From Gammaproteobacteria bacterium RIFCSPHIGHO2_12_FULL_38_11 (GTDB taxonomy: Bacteria; Pseudomonadota; Gammaproteobacteria; Coxiellales; Coxiellaceae), in assembly GCA_001801515.1 (NCBI GenBank), contig MGXX01000005.1, positions 1 through 38,408 of the forward strand: DNA of 38,408 nt. Reading direction: 5' to 3'. Below, one piece after another: positions 7,698-16,594 of the stretch. Under the pieces are notes generated by a model. The model worked only from the letters and a program-made list of their open reading frames with translations, was not told the origin of the DNA and did no database searches. Within the stretch, counting starts at the first letter, position 1, and every line of letters begins with the position of its first letter. Both the position numbers and the translations under genes were made by a program.

Positions 7698-8864
7698 ATG
7701 CCATTACGCTTTATTCGCGAATTTATCAAACTTGAATCAGGCTCCGGCATTTTCTTATTTTTAGCCGCACTACTGGCGATGATTATTGACAACACTGCTT
7801 TCGCACATTATTACGATGCCTTTTTTCACATGCCACTTTCAATTTCCGTCGCGCAGTTCAAATTAGAAAAACCGATGCTTTCGTGGATTAACGATGGATT
7901 TATGTCACTATTTTTTTTATTAGTTGGCTTAGAAATTAAACGTGAAATGTTAGGAGGCGAACTCAATTCCCTCTCAAAAGCAATCTTACCGTTAATTGCA
8001 GCAATCGGCGGAATGGTTGTTCCTGCTGCTATTTATCTTTTTATCAACTGGCATAATCCAGCTGATATGCGAGGGTGGGCAATTCCCGTTGCAACTGACA
8101 CTGCTTTTTCATTGGGTGTTTTAGCGTTATTAGGACGAAAAATTCCAGTCAGCGTAAAAATATTTTTAACAGCGCTTGCCATTTTTGATGATATTGGCGC
8201 AATACTTGTCATGGCATTTTTTTATTCTGATAACATTTCCTATACTTTATTGTTGTATGCCGCAGGATTGTTTTGCTTATTGCTACTAATGAATTATTTT
8301 AACTACCGCCGCGTAAGCTTATATTTATTTGTTGGATTAATTTTGTGGTTTTGTTTGGTTAAATCTGGGGTGCATGCAACATTAGCGGGTATTGTTGTTG
8401 CCTTTACCATCCCATTAAAAATTGAAAATCACCCAGGGAAATCGCCTCTACGCTCTCTTGAACACAAACTGCATCCCTGGGTTTCATTTGCAATTTTACC
8501 GCTATTTGCGTTTGCCAATGCCGGTGTTTCTTTTTCTGGACTGACTTGGCAACATTTCTTAACACCGATCCCCGTTGGCATTGCACTGGGATTATTTTTG
8601 GGAAAACAAATAGGTATTTGGAGTGCTACCATGTTGGCTGTAAAATGCGGCATTGGACGATTACCAAAAGACGTTACCGTTTTAGGGCTATATGGCTTGA
8701 GTTTAGCAGCAGGCATTGGTTTCACGATGAGTTTATTTATCGGAACATTGGCATTTCACCCAGGAGGACATTATGCTGCCTTTGTTCGCGTAGGGGTTAT
8801 TTTTGGTTCTCTACTATCAGGCGTACTTGGATATTTTATTTTACGTAAAGCGTATGCAACATAA
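7698..8864 (+). CDS. nhaA: Na+/H+ antiporter NhaA
   Basis: Electrogenic inner-membrane antiporter that expels one sodium ion in exchange for two protons. The 388 residues equal the E. coli length. The ion-binding aspartates are in place: Asp134 in PVATDTAFSLG and the pair Asp164-Asp165 in LAIFDDIGAILVMAFFY. The N-terminus (FIREFIKLESGSGIFLF) and late helices (GLSLAAGIGFTMSLFI) match the family. About twelve hydrophobic segments are visible. The gene starts 15 bp after the terminator of the previous gene, with only a weak GGTAA ribosome site. pepN follows after 27 bp on the same strand and is probably co-transcribed. Confidence 0.96.
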   Translation: MPLRFIREFIKLESGSGIFLFLAALLAMIIDNTAFAHYYDAFFHMPLSISVAQFKLEKPMLSWINDGFMSLFFLLVGLEIKREMLGGELNSLSKAILPLIAAIGGMVVPAAIYLFINWHNPADMRGWAIPVATDTAFSLGVLALLGRKIPVSVKIFLTALAIFDDIGAILVMAFFYSDNISYTLLLYAAGLFCLLLLMNYFNYRRVSLYLFVGLILWFCLVKSGVHATLAGIVVAFTIPLKIENHPGKSPLRSLEHKLHPWVSFAILPLFAFANAGVSFSGLTWQHFLTPIPVGIALGLFLGKQIGIWSATMLAVKCGIGRLPKDVTVLGLYGLSLAAGIGFTMSLFIGTLAFHPGGHYAAFVRVGVIFGSLLSGVLGYFILRKAYAT

Positions 8865-8891
8865 TCCATAATCAAGGATAACGAGGTAAAA

Positions 8892-11531
8892 ATGAATTCA
8901 CCAAAGCTAACAACAACCTATTTAGAAAATTACACTTCACCTGATTTTTTAATTAATAAAGTGCATTTACATTTTGATATTTATGATGAACATACGATCG
9001 TCAAATCTATATTAAAAATTCAGCGCAATAATGATGAAAAATCTGAATTTGCACCGCTTATATTAGATGGCGATGAATTAACACTACAGTCTATTTTTAT
9101 AGACGGAAAAGAATTATCAAAAGATGATTACGCAGCAACCCCCTCACAACTAACCATTCATTCCGCGCCCAATCAATTTACACTGGAAACACAAGTTATT
9201 ATTTACCCGAAAAAAAACACTGTATTAATGGGCTTATATCAATCACGTAATAATTTATGCACACAATGCGAAGCGGAAGGCTTTCGCCGTATCACTTATT
9301 TTCTTGATCGCCCGGATGTCATGTCTTATTTTACCACCACCCTTTCTGCCGATAAGCATAAATATCCCATGTTATTATCTAATGGCAATTTAATCGAAGA
9401 AAAAATGCTTGAAAATAATCGTCACTGGGTTCATTTTGAAGACCCTTCATTAAAACCCTGCTATTTATTTGCTTTGGTTGCAGGTGATTTTGATTTAATT
9501 ACCGATGAATTTATCACCTTGTCAAAAAGAAAAATTAACTTATATTTATACCTTGAAAAAGGATTTCGAGATCAAGGTGATTACGCTGTTATTGCACTAA
9601 AAAAATCAATGCGGTGGGATGAGCAACGCTGGGGTCGTGAATATGATCTAGACCGTTATTCTATTGTTGCCGTCAGTGATTTCAATATGGGTGCAATGGA
9701 AAATAAAGGGCTAAATATTTTTAACACAAAATATATTTTAGCAAAACCCGAAACAGCCACCGACACTGACTATATTAATATTGAGCGCGTCATTGGCCAT
9801 GAATATTTTCACAATTGGTCTGGCAATCGGATCACCTGTCGTAATTGGTTTCAGTTAACGTTAAAAGAAGGCTTAACTGTTTTTCGCGATCAATCTTTTA
9901 CAGAAGACATGACATCAAAAGGGGTTGCACGTATCGATGTGGTTAATACATTACGTAATCATCAATTCCCTGAAGATGCTGGCCCCATGGCCCACCCCAT
10001 TCGTCCTGATAATTATATGAAAATTGATAATTTTTACACGGCGACCGTTTATGAAAAAGGCGCTGAAGTCATTCGCATGGTGCAAACTTTATTAACACCT
10101 GCTGTTTTTCGCAAGGCCATGGATTTATATTTTTCACGCTATGATGGCCAAGCTGTCACCACTGAAGATTTTTTATCTGCCATGAGTGACGCATCTGGAA
10201 AAGATTTAACGCAATTCTCACGATGGTATCATCAAGCTGGCACGCCCATTTTACGCGTAAAAACAAAATATGATGCCGTGCAAAAAACACTTACCTTAAC
10301 TATCAATCAAACTTGTCCACCAACACCGAATCAATCCGACAAATTACCGCTACATTTACCATTTTCTGTTGGCTTAATTGGTGCTGATTGTGTTGATCTT
10401 GATTTACAAAACAATGATGGTGACGTTAAGTGTAAAACAAAAATATTAGAAGTAACCAAACCTGAAGAAACATTTACATTTATTAATATTAATGAAAATC
10501 CTGCGCCCTCATTATTACGCGAATTTTCTGCGCCCGTTGAGTTACAATACAATTACACGAATGAACAATTAGCGCTGTTATTGCAGTGTGACTCAGATCC
10601 TTTTTGTCGCTGGGAAGCAGGACAACGTTTGTTAATCAATTCAATTGAAGCAGTTGCAAAAGAAATCACGATGGGCAGAGAAATGATTATGCCCCCTATT
10701 CTGATTGCCAGTTTTAAAAAATTATTAACACACCCTATCGATGACAATAATCTATTAGCACGCTTACTGCAGTTTCCATCGTTAAAATATGTATTGACGC
10801 ATTTACCCAAAGTAGATTTAGACGTGGTTTTTAATGCAAAGCAATTTTTGGAAAATCAAATAGGCATTCAACTCGAAAAATTATTTTTAGAGACACTAAA
10901 AAAACACCAAGTCACTGGCGATTACACTTATAATATCAAAGATTGTGGACATCGACGTCTTAGAAATCAATGTTTATATTATTTATTAAAAGCAAATAAT
11001 AAACAGGCTTTGGATATTGCATTTTATGAAGCAACACAATCTAACAATATGACAGATCAACTGGGTGGATTAAATGCATTGAATGATCATGATGTACCAC
11101 AACGTGAACAGGCACTAGGGAAATTTTATGATCAATATAAACATGAGCCCCTGGTTGTGAATAAGTGGCTTGCGTTACGCGCTAGCGCTCTTTTACCAAA
11201 TGTAATGTTTGATGTGAAAAATTTAATTCATCATGAGGCATTCAATATTAAAAATCCAAACAATGTTTATGCACTGCTTGTCACTTTTGGTCAAAATACG
11301 GCGCGTTTTAATGACATTAATGGACAAGGTTATAAATTTCTAGCCGATCAAGTATTGATAATTGATGCGCAAAATCCACAGGTATCTGCACGGGTTGTAT
11401 TACCGTTAACCCAATGGCAACAAATACATGGACCACGTAGCATCATGATGAAAGCGGAATTAAAACGCATTGCGGAGTCTCAAAAGTTGTCTGATAATTT
11501 ACGGGAGATTGTGAGCAAGAGCCTAGTTTGA
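8892..11531 (+). CDS. pepN: Aminopeptidase N
   Basis: Zinc metallopeptidase of family M1 that removes N-terminal residues from peptides in the cytoplasm. The 879 residues are near the E. coli length (870). The exopeptidase motif GAMEN is at 267-271. The zinc site HEYFH (His303, Glu304, His307) is followed by Glu326 in LTLKEGLTVFRDQSF, so all metal ligands and the catalytic glutamate are present. The start has GAGG eight bases upstream. It follows nhaA by 27 bp. The C-terminal helical domain is complete and the stop lies 30 bp from the convergent neighbour. Confidence 0.97.
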   Translation: MNSPKLTTTYLENYTSPDFLINKVHLHFDIYDEHTIVKSILKIQRNNDEKSEFAPLILDGDELTLQSIFIDGKELSKDDYAATPSQLTIHSAPNQFTLETQVIIYPKKNTVLMGLYQSRNNLCTQCEAEGFRRITYFLDRPDVMSYFTTTLSADKHKYPMLLSNGNLIEEKMLENNRHWVHFEDPSLKPCYLFALVAGDFDLITDEFITLSKRKINLYLYLEKGFRDQGDYAVIALKKSMRWDEQRWGREYDLDRYSIVAVSDFNMGAMENKGLNIFNTKYILAKPETATDTDYINIERVIGHEYFHNWSGNRITCRNWFQLTLKEGLTVFRDQSFTEDMTSKGVARIDVVNTLRNHQFPEDAGPMAHPIRPDNYMKIDNFYTATVYEKGAEVIRMVQTLLTPAVFRKAMDLYFSRYDGQAVTTEDFLSAMSDASGKDLTQFSRWYHQAGTPILRVKTKYDAVQKTLTLTINQTCPPTPNQSDKLPLHLPFSVGLIGADCVDLDLQNNDGDVKCKTKILEVTKPEETFTFININENPAPSLLREFSAPVELQYNYTNEQLALLLQCDSDPFCRWEAGQRLLINSIEAVAKEITMGREMIMPPILIASFKKLLTHPIDDNNLLARLLQFPSLKYVLTHLPKVDLDVVFNAKQFLENQIGIQLEKLFLETLKKHQVTGDYTYNIKDCGHRRLRNQCLYYLLKANNKQALDIAFYEATQSNNMTDQLGGLNALNDHDVPQREQALGKFYDQYKHEPLVVNKWLALRASALLPNVMFDVKNLIHHEAFNIKNPNNVYALLVTFGQNTARFNDINGQGYKFLADQVLIIDAQNPQVSARVVLPLTQWQQIHGPRSIMMKAELKRIAESQKLSDNLREIVSKSLV

Positions 11532-11561
11532 GTATTCAATTCATAAGACGAAATAAAATGG

Positions 11562-12356
11562 CTATTTTATACTATCAATAAAAAACGTTGTTTTTTCAGC
11601 AGCAGCCTCCATGTGTGCTAGTAATGGATTTATTTTCGCAAGTTCATCTAATGATAATTTTACCGTAGCAACAATCATCGATAAAAATTTTAATTTTTCG
11701 GTATTATTACCATTTATACTTGCAGCAATTTCAGGGGTTGAAATAAGCTGATCAAACACCATATCTCTGGTTTCATTTCGACGCTCTAATAGTGAAATCA
11801 CTTTTACATATCCTCGGTTACAAGCTGATAACGATTGAAAATAGGTATTTAATTCATCTTGTGAAATTATTTTTGATTTTAATTTTAAATCTTTAATATC
11901 AAAAATATCATGCGGTATGTTGATAATATGATTACTCGATGGTTTCATGATAATAAATCGCGTTGCTCGAAAAAGCTCGTGATTTTTTCCACCTCGCCCT
12001 ATTTTTTCAACCAACTTTCCAACTTGCAAAGTATCAGCGTCTTTTAATAATTCGCCCAATTTTGAATTGGCAAAATCAAAATCTAAAACAGCCTGACAAA
12101 CTATTTGTAATTCTTTCAATTCCTGAATTTGGAATTGCAATACCATTTGCGTTGTTAATAAGGCTTTGATACAGACAGATTTTTTTGCAGCTTCATTTTT
12201 GCGTATTTCTTTTCGTTCAATATACCAACCATAAGCCAATGCACCACCGATAAAACCACCGACAGCAGAAATAATTAATTCTTGCGTAAAACCGAAAAAC
12301 CAATGCACTGTATTTTTATGCAAACTGGGATCAAATAGGTTGAAAAAATGGTACAT
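11562..12356 (-). CDS. Unrecognised protein with one N-terminal membrane anchor
   Basis: I do not recognise this 264-residue protein. It has a single membrane helix at about residues 25-45 (FTQELIISAVGGFIGGALAYGWY) followed by a positively charged stretch (IERKEIRKNEAAKK) and a long, probably cytoplasmic, helical region. A conserved-looking segment ELFRATRFIIMKPSSNHIIN lies near the middle. It sits 11 bp behind the membrane protein gene at 12368-12925 on the same strand, so the two probably form an operon, and is convergent with pepN. Confidence 0.65.
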   Translation of the reverse strand: MYHFFNLFDPSLHKNTVHWFFGFTQELIISAVGGFIGGALAYGWYIERKEIRKNEAAKKSVCIKALLTTQMVLQFQIQELKELQIVCQAVLDFDFANSKLGELLKDADTLQVGKLVEKIGRGGKNHELFRATRFIIMKPSSNHIINIPHDIFDIKDLKLKSKIISQDELNTYFQSLSACNRGYVKVISLLERRNETRDMVFDQLISTPEIAASINGNNTEKLKFLSMIVATVKLSLDELAKINPLLAHMEAAAEKTTFFIDSIK

Positions 12357-12367
12357 GGAAAATCTCG

Positions 12368-12925
12368 TTAAGTTTTAACTTTTAAATATCTCGCCTTCCA
12401 ATATTTTGGAAACCAATGATTAAGGTAGGCGCCGATAAACCACCCTACATTACTTAATAACATATACGACAAGCCATTTAATTTGGGATCTTGGACATAA
12501 AAATAATTAACCAGCGCTGTTAACAAAAAAATTATGCCCCACATAATCGTCAAAGTATAATTAATTTGCTTAAACAAAGGTCCATTCCAATATTGTTCTG
12601 CCACCTCAAGTTTGGCATATTGCATCGTAAAAGGTTTTTTAATTAACGCCGATCCCAATGCGATTGCAGCAAGCACGCAATTGGAAATCAGCCACGTATT
12701 TGTTTGTAGCCAGGGCCAATGAAATAAAGCTGCCAAAATAAGTAATAATGCAAAATAAGCAAAAGTGCAGCGTGTTAAAATAAAACCCGCTTTCAGTTCC
12801 TTCCAGTCTACCAATACAGAACTGATCAGCGCCACACCAATAGCAAGCATAAAGCGATCTGGGTTAGTGCCATAGAAAATGGAATACAAAATCCACGGTA
12901 AAAAGCCTCTGAGAATGCCAAGCAT
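12368..12925 (-). CDS. Multi-pass inner membrane protein (YciB-like layout)
   Basis: A 185-residue protein with about five or six hydrophobic segments. The ATG at 12925 is chosen because GGAG lies 5 bp upstream; the longer frame begins with TTG without a site. The layout of short helices, then a loop with KKPFTMQYAKLEVAEQYW, then NYTLTIMWGIIFLLTALVN, resembles the septation-protein YciB group and related uncharacterised membrane proteins, but the identity is too low by eye to assign. It is first in a two-gene unit with the single-anchor protein downstream. Confidence 0.6.
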   Translation of the reverse strand: MLGILRGFLPWILYSIFYGTNPDRFMLAIGVALISSVLVDWKELKAGFILTRCTFAYFALLLILAALFHWPWLQTNTWLISNCVLAAIALGSALIKKPFTMQYAKLEVAEQYWNGPLFKQINYTLTIMWGIIFLLTALVNYFYVQDPKLNGLSYMLLSNVGWFIGAYLNHWFPKYWKARYLKVKT

Positions 12926-13043
12926 TATTTCTCCAGCAATCAATTAGTTATCCATAGGGTATTATAACCACTCCTCACATAAAGTCCCACATTCAAGAAA
13001 GCTATGCTATATTTGCCAAAAATAGCCAATAGGAAACAACCCC

Positions 13044-13949
13044 GTGAAAATTGCCATTTTATCAAGAAATAAATCACTATATTCAACCCATCGCTTGGTT
13101 GAAGCGGCAACCGAACGTGGGCACGATGTCACCGTCATTGATTACCTGCGGTGCTACATGAATATCACAGCTGAGCAACCCTCCATTCAATACAAGGGTC
13201 ATCACCTCGCTAACTTCGACGCCATCATCCCCCGGATTGGCGCAAACCGCACTTTTTACGGAGCAGCTATTCTCAGACAATTTGAAACCATGGGCACCTA
13301 TAGCATCAATTCATCGCTGGCCATTACCCGCTCACGCGATAAGTTGCGCTCACAGCAATTACTTGTCATGAAGGGTGTTAACATGCCAATCACCGGATTT
13401 GCCCACGCCACCAGCGATATTAATGATTTAATTGATTTGGTTGGTGGCCCACCCTTGATTATTAAATTAATTGAAGGCACACAAGGCGTCGGTGTTGTTT
13501 TAGCTGAAACACGAAAAGCCGCTGAAAGTGTGACGCAAACACTCCGCGGATTGCGCGCAAATATTATTATTCAAGAATTTATTGCCGAGTCAAAGGGCGC
13601 TGATATTCGGTGTTTTGTAATCGGTGACAAGGTAATTGCATCCATGCAGCGAAAAGCAATTGCTGGTGAATTTCGTGCAAATATTCATCGCGGCGGAAAA
13701 GCGGAACCCGTGCGCATCAGTAAAGTAGAACGCGATGCTGTTATTAAAGCTGCTAAAATAATGGGATTAGGGATGGCGGGAGTTGATTTAATTCGCTCAA
13801 GGCGCGGTCCTTTAATTTTAGAAATCAATTCATCTCCCGGACTAGAAGGGATTGAAACAGCAACCGAAAAAGATATCGCCAGTGCGATCATAAAACACAT
13901 TGAAAAAAATGCAAAACCCATTGGACCCCGTAGTCGTTATCAAGGTTGA
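13044..13949 (+). CDS. rimK: RimK, ribosomal protein S6 glutamate ligase
   Basis: ATP-grasp ligase that adds glutamate residues to the C-terminus of ribosomal protein S6 and can make poly-glutamate. The 301 residues are the family length. Visible ATP-grasp elements are [18 protein letters not shown] (glycine-rich ATP loop), [20 protein letters not shown], and [15 protein letters not shown] (metal-binding Glu and Asn). The start is GTG at 13044 with AGGAAA 8 bp upstream. The peptidase gene 6 bp downstream is the common partner of rimK. Confidence 0.96.
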   Translation: MKIAILSRNKSLYSTHRLVEAATERGHDVTVIDYLRCYMNITAEQPSIQYKGHHLANFDAIIPRIGANRTFYGAAILRQFETMGTYSINSSLAITRSRDKLRSQQLLVMKGVNMPITGFAHATSDINDLIDLVGGPPLIIKLIEGTQGVGVVLAETRKAAESVTQTLRGLRANIIIQEFIAESKGADIRCFVIGDKVIASMQRKAIAGEFRANIHRGGKAEPVRISKVERDAVIKAAKIMGLGMAGVDLIRSRRGPLILEINSSPGLEGIETATEKDIASAIIKHIEKNAKPIGPRSRYQG

Positions 13950-13955
13950 TAGCCT

Positions 13956-14450
13956 ATGCACAATAAAGACAATATTATCATTACGAATAGATTACTCATC
14001 GGGCGCAATGAATGGTGCCAATTGCCAGAGCTTCATATTCCCGCTATTAAAGCGAAAATTGATACAGGCGCCAAAACATCAGCATTGCACGCCTTTAATA
14101 TACGCTGTGTTCGAAAAAATCTTAAAAAATTCATACGGTTTGATATGCATCCCTTGCAAGGAAATGCGAGAACTATCGTTTCATGCATTTCCCCACTCGT
14201 TGACGAACGCCATATCATGAGCTCAAGCGGTCACATAGAGCACCGTTATGTCATCCTAACAACGGTGGTTATTGCCGATCAACAATGGTCTATCGAAGTA
14301 ACACTTTCAAATCGTGATCCATTGCGTTATCGACTTTTATTAGGACGTGAAGCACTTAACAACCGCGTGTTGATTGACCCGAGCCTCAGTTGTCATCAAA
14401 AGAAAATCAGGTATAAAAAGGCGTTTAGGTTATATCATCCAAAGCTATAG
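13956..14450 (+). CDS. RimB-type retropepsin-like aspartic peptidase (ATP-dependent zinc protease family)
   Basis: A 164-residue member of the family annotated 'ATP-dependent zinc protease' (PF05618), which is a retropepsin-like aspartic peptidase. The catalytic signature IDTGAKTSALHA is at residues 29-40 and the paired LLLGREAL motif is at about 130-137. RimB proteins work with RimK, cutting or controlling glutamylated S6. The gene is 6 bp after rimK, and its ribosome site is inside the end of rimK, so the pair is translationally linked. Confidence 0.85.
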   Translation: MHNKDNIIITNRLLIGRNEWCQLPELHIPAIKAKIDTGAKTSALHAFNIRCVRKNLKKFIRFDMHPLQGNARTIVSCISPLVDERHIMSSSGHIEHRYVILTTVVIADQQWSIEVTLSNRDPLRYRLLLGREALNNRVLIDPSLSCHQKKIRYKKAFRLYHPKL

Positions 14451-14602
14451 AGACTACTGTCAAGATCTTCAGATTCAACAGACAGACGCATTTCTAAACA
14501 GGTGACATTAATACCATCAAAATGCTAGATTGTACATTACTGCACCCCTCATTAAGATCTAGATTAAAGCATTTGAGTACAACCCAAAAGGAGATCTACG
14601 TT

Positions 14603-14986
14603 ATGAAAAAATTGCTCATGTTTATTTTTAGCGTCACGCTGTTAACTGCTTTTCAATTGGCTTATGCTAATTCAGGCCAGATTACTACACGCGATCTTGG
14701 TCCTTTTGCGTTATCCGTCAAAAAATTTAATGATAAGGCGGCGTTGAATAAACATCACGATCACCTCTTAAAAGAAGCAACTGACCCAAAAAATTCAGTG
14801 CTAGTACGTTATACGTATGCTTTGCTATTAGGGATTAATGAACCTACCCCATTAACACGTAATATGGCAATTGAAGCGCTGGCGAAGTTAGAAAAAGATC
14901 CCAGTCTCAAACAGGGTGATCGCCTAAATATTATGTATATTCGTAACCTGATGCTTTATCAAAAACAGAAACTGCAAGGGAAGTAA
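14603..14986 (+). CDS. Small exported protein of unknown function
   Basis: A 127-residue precursor. The ATG at 14603 is chosen over the frame-opening ATG at 14522 because AAAAGGAGAT lies 8 bp upstream and the protein then begins with a clean signal peptide (MKKLLMFIFSVTLLTAF, cleavage likely after AYA). The mature part is about 105 residues, helical and charged, with no recognised domain (for example ALNKHHDHLLKEATDPKNS and MAIEALAKLEKDPS). Probably periplasmic. It stands alone on its strand and converges on another small exported protein, with a long dyad between them. Confidence 0.7.
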   Translation: MKKLLMFIFSVTLLTAFQLAYANSGQITTRDLGPFALSVKKFNDKAALNKHHDHLLKEATDPKNSVLVRYTYALLLGINEPTPLTRNMAIEALAKLEKDPSLKQGDRLNIMYIRNLMLYQKQKLQGK

Positions 14987-15070
14987 TATCGGTGTATCAA
15001 GCCATGTAGGCCTGTCATGAATGTTTATTGTCAGGTTGATCGTAGCGGGCATCTCCACAGTGGCGTTATC

Positions 15071-15147
15071 TTAACGTGTTTCTCATTCAGAAATGTTTGA
15101 AATACTGACGAGTATTCCTGCACATTTCTTCAATCAAAACACATTAA
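15071..15147. other. 77-bp nested dyad between two small exported-protein genes
   Basis: Three concentric stems share nearly one centre (about 15109). Outer: TTAACGTGTTT (15071-15081) with AAACACATTAA (15137-15147), one mismatch. Middle: GAAATGT (15090-15096) with ACATTTC (15122-15128), perfect. Inner: AATACT (15101-15106) with AGTATT (15111-15116), perfect, 4-nt loop. The two internal loops beside the outer stem are both 8 nt. It may be a bidirectional 3' end, a structured RNA, or a small palindromic element. Confidence 0.7.
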
Positions 15148-15200
15148 TCTAACACCCCTCTGGAACGTCACTTGTAGGAGTCAATTCATGCACGATCCTC

Positions 15201-15223
15201 AGCAGATAAATAACTTATCTGCT
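15201..15223. terminator. Perfect 9-bp hairpin downstream of the His/Lys-rich gene
   Basis: AGCAGATAA (15201-15209) pairs with TTATCTGCT (15215-15223) around a 5-nt loop, 20 bp past the stop of the minus-strand gene at 15244. No T-run follows in either direction, so it would be a weak terminator or a 3'-end stabiliser. Confidence 0.45.
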
Positions 15224-15243
15224 TGGTGTGCATTCAAACAAAA

Positions 15244-15498
15244 TTAACCTTGTTGTGGCGCTTTGTTAGCAGCTGGAGCTGGTGTTGCAGCAGCAGTTTT
15301 TTGTTCTGCAGCAGGTTTAGCTTGCGCTGTTTTTTTTGCGTGATGTTTTTTCATCTTTTTTTTGTGATGATGTTTTTTCATCGATTTTTTGTGCATTGGT
15401 GCTTTAGCAGGTGCAGCAACTTCATCAGCAGCAAACACGCTTGTTACCAACATACTTGCCATAACAACAACTAATACTTTCTTGAAAACGTTTTTCAT
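15244..15498 (-). CDS. Small exported His/Lys-rich protein
   Basis: An 84-residue precursor. The start at 15498 is chosen because GGAG lies 8 bp upstream; the longer frame has no site. The signal peptide is MKNVFKKVLVVVMASMLV with likely cleavage after SVFA. The mature chain is low complexity: a dense His/Lys/Met block (MHKKSMKKHHHKKKMKKHH) followed by an Ala/Pro/Lys/Gln tail. The His cluster could bind metal ions; the composition also resembles acid-shock-type periplasmic proteins. No enzyme domain is visible. Confidence 0.75.
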   Translation of the reverse strand: MKNVFKKVLVVVMASMLVTSVFAADEVAAPAKAPMHKKSMKKHHHKKKMKKHHAKKTAQAKPAAEQKTAAATPAPAANKAPQQG

Positions 15499-15739
15499 CC
15501 GATATACTCCATAAAAATAAATAAAAACCATTGTTCACATATTGCACAATAGTCCGTTGATTTTAAGACTACAAAGTAACTAAAGCCGCCTCTAGCGACA
15601 ACGGCCACAGAAACAAAACCTTAGCGCTCAGTAATCATCCGAAAATATATCTTGGATCACAGTTTCTGACAACAGAAATCTTCAAAAATCACTAAAAAAT
15701 ATGTTGTTTTCGAAAAGCAAGCTGGCAACTGTATAAAAA

Positions 15740-16594
15740 TTACGCCATTTTGATCTTTGAGTCGTTTTTAATAGCCGATAAAAAGGCAAGTAGCACCCGC
15801 TCGCGAATTTTTTCCGCATCTTGAGAAAAGCAAAAATAACGCGTAACCAACTCTAAACTAGATAAATCATCTGTTTTAGGCTGTAACGATATATTAACCC
15901 CCAATTGAATACGGCTTAGCAACTGTTTGCTACTTTTAGAAAGATAATCCGCTGTAAATTCACTTTGACTTTTATAAAATTCAGCAAGCAAATCATCCAC
16001 TAGGGTTTTCAATGTTTGCTTCAGATAATCAAAATCATTGTCACGTGTAACGAGAATCGTAAAACGCTGCTCTAACACGTGAGACGTTTGCGAGTAATTC
16101 ACCAGCGCATTATTTGAAGTTAACCCGTTAGGCACACGAATCACACGACCAGTAATATTACCACTCGTATCCGAGACTTCATATAAAGTAAAATATAGAA
16201 TACCAATGCGTTTCACATAGCCTTTATATTGTTGAATCTGAATTAAATCTTCCTCAGAAAAAAGTCCACGCCAAGTAATCACCAACCAGCCCACAAAATT
16301 CATAATCGTTTCTTTATTAGTAACAACTAACCCCACAGACACCAAACCTAAAATCGTTATTAAATGCGTAAATCCATTTACCCAGACATGGGCCATCAAA
16401 AACACAAACACGACACAAGCCACATAAAACGCGCGAATACGCGACTTTTGTTTTTGTCTCGGATTAATTGTTTTTCGAATCACAAGGAAATAAAATATGA
16501 GATAAGTAATGGCAATGGCAATCAATGAAAAAAATGTATCCAGTAAATTACCGTAAATATTATGCATAAAATTATTAAATGATGCGTTAATCAT
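15740..16594 (-). CDS. MscS-family small mechanosensitive channel
   Basis: A 284-residue inner-membrane protein with three or four N-terminal helices, then the MscS pore and beta domain. The pore helix region (THLITILGLVSVGLVVTN) leads into the sequence SEEDLIQIQQYKGYVKRIGI and VIRVPNGLTSNNALVNYS, the usual MscS 'P-N' beta domain. The Gly/Ala packing typical of TM3 is poorer than in MscS itself, so gating could differ. Its start overlaps the end of the upstream large channel gene by 8 bp, so both are translated from one message. Confidence 0.85.
   Translation of the reverse strand: MINASFNNFMHNIYGNLLDTFFSLIAIAITYLIFYFLVIRKTINPRQKQKSRIRAFYVACVVFVFLMAHVWVNGFTHLITILGLVSVGLVVTNKETIMNFVGWLVITWRGLFSEEDLIQIQQYKGYVKRIGILYFTLYEVSDTSGNITGRVIRVPNGLTSNNALVNYSQTSHVLEQRFTILVTRDNDFDYLKQTLKTLVDDLLAEFYKSQSEFTADYLSKSSKQLLSRIQLGVNISLQPKTDDLSSLELVTRYFCFSQDAEKIRERVLLAFLSAIKNDSKIKMA

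Noticed and set aside
8404..8848. Overlapping open frames within nhaA on both strands
   Set aside because: They lie entirely inside a well-supported nhaA gene and have no domain content.
11555..11568. AAAAT/ATTTT hairpin between pepN and the convergent gene as a terminator
   Set aside because: Five A-T pairs only, too weak in AT-rich DNA to support.
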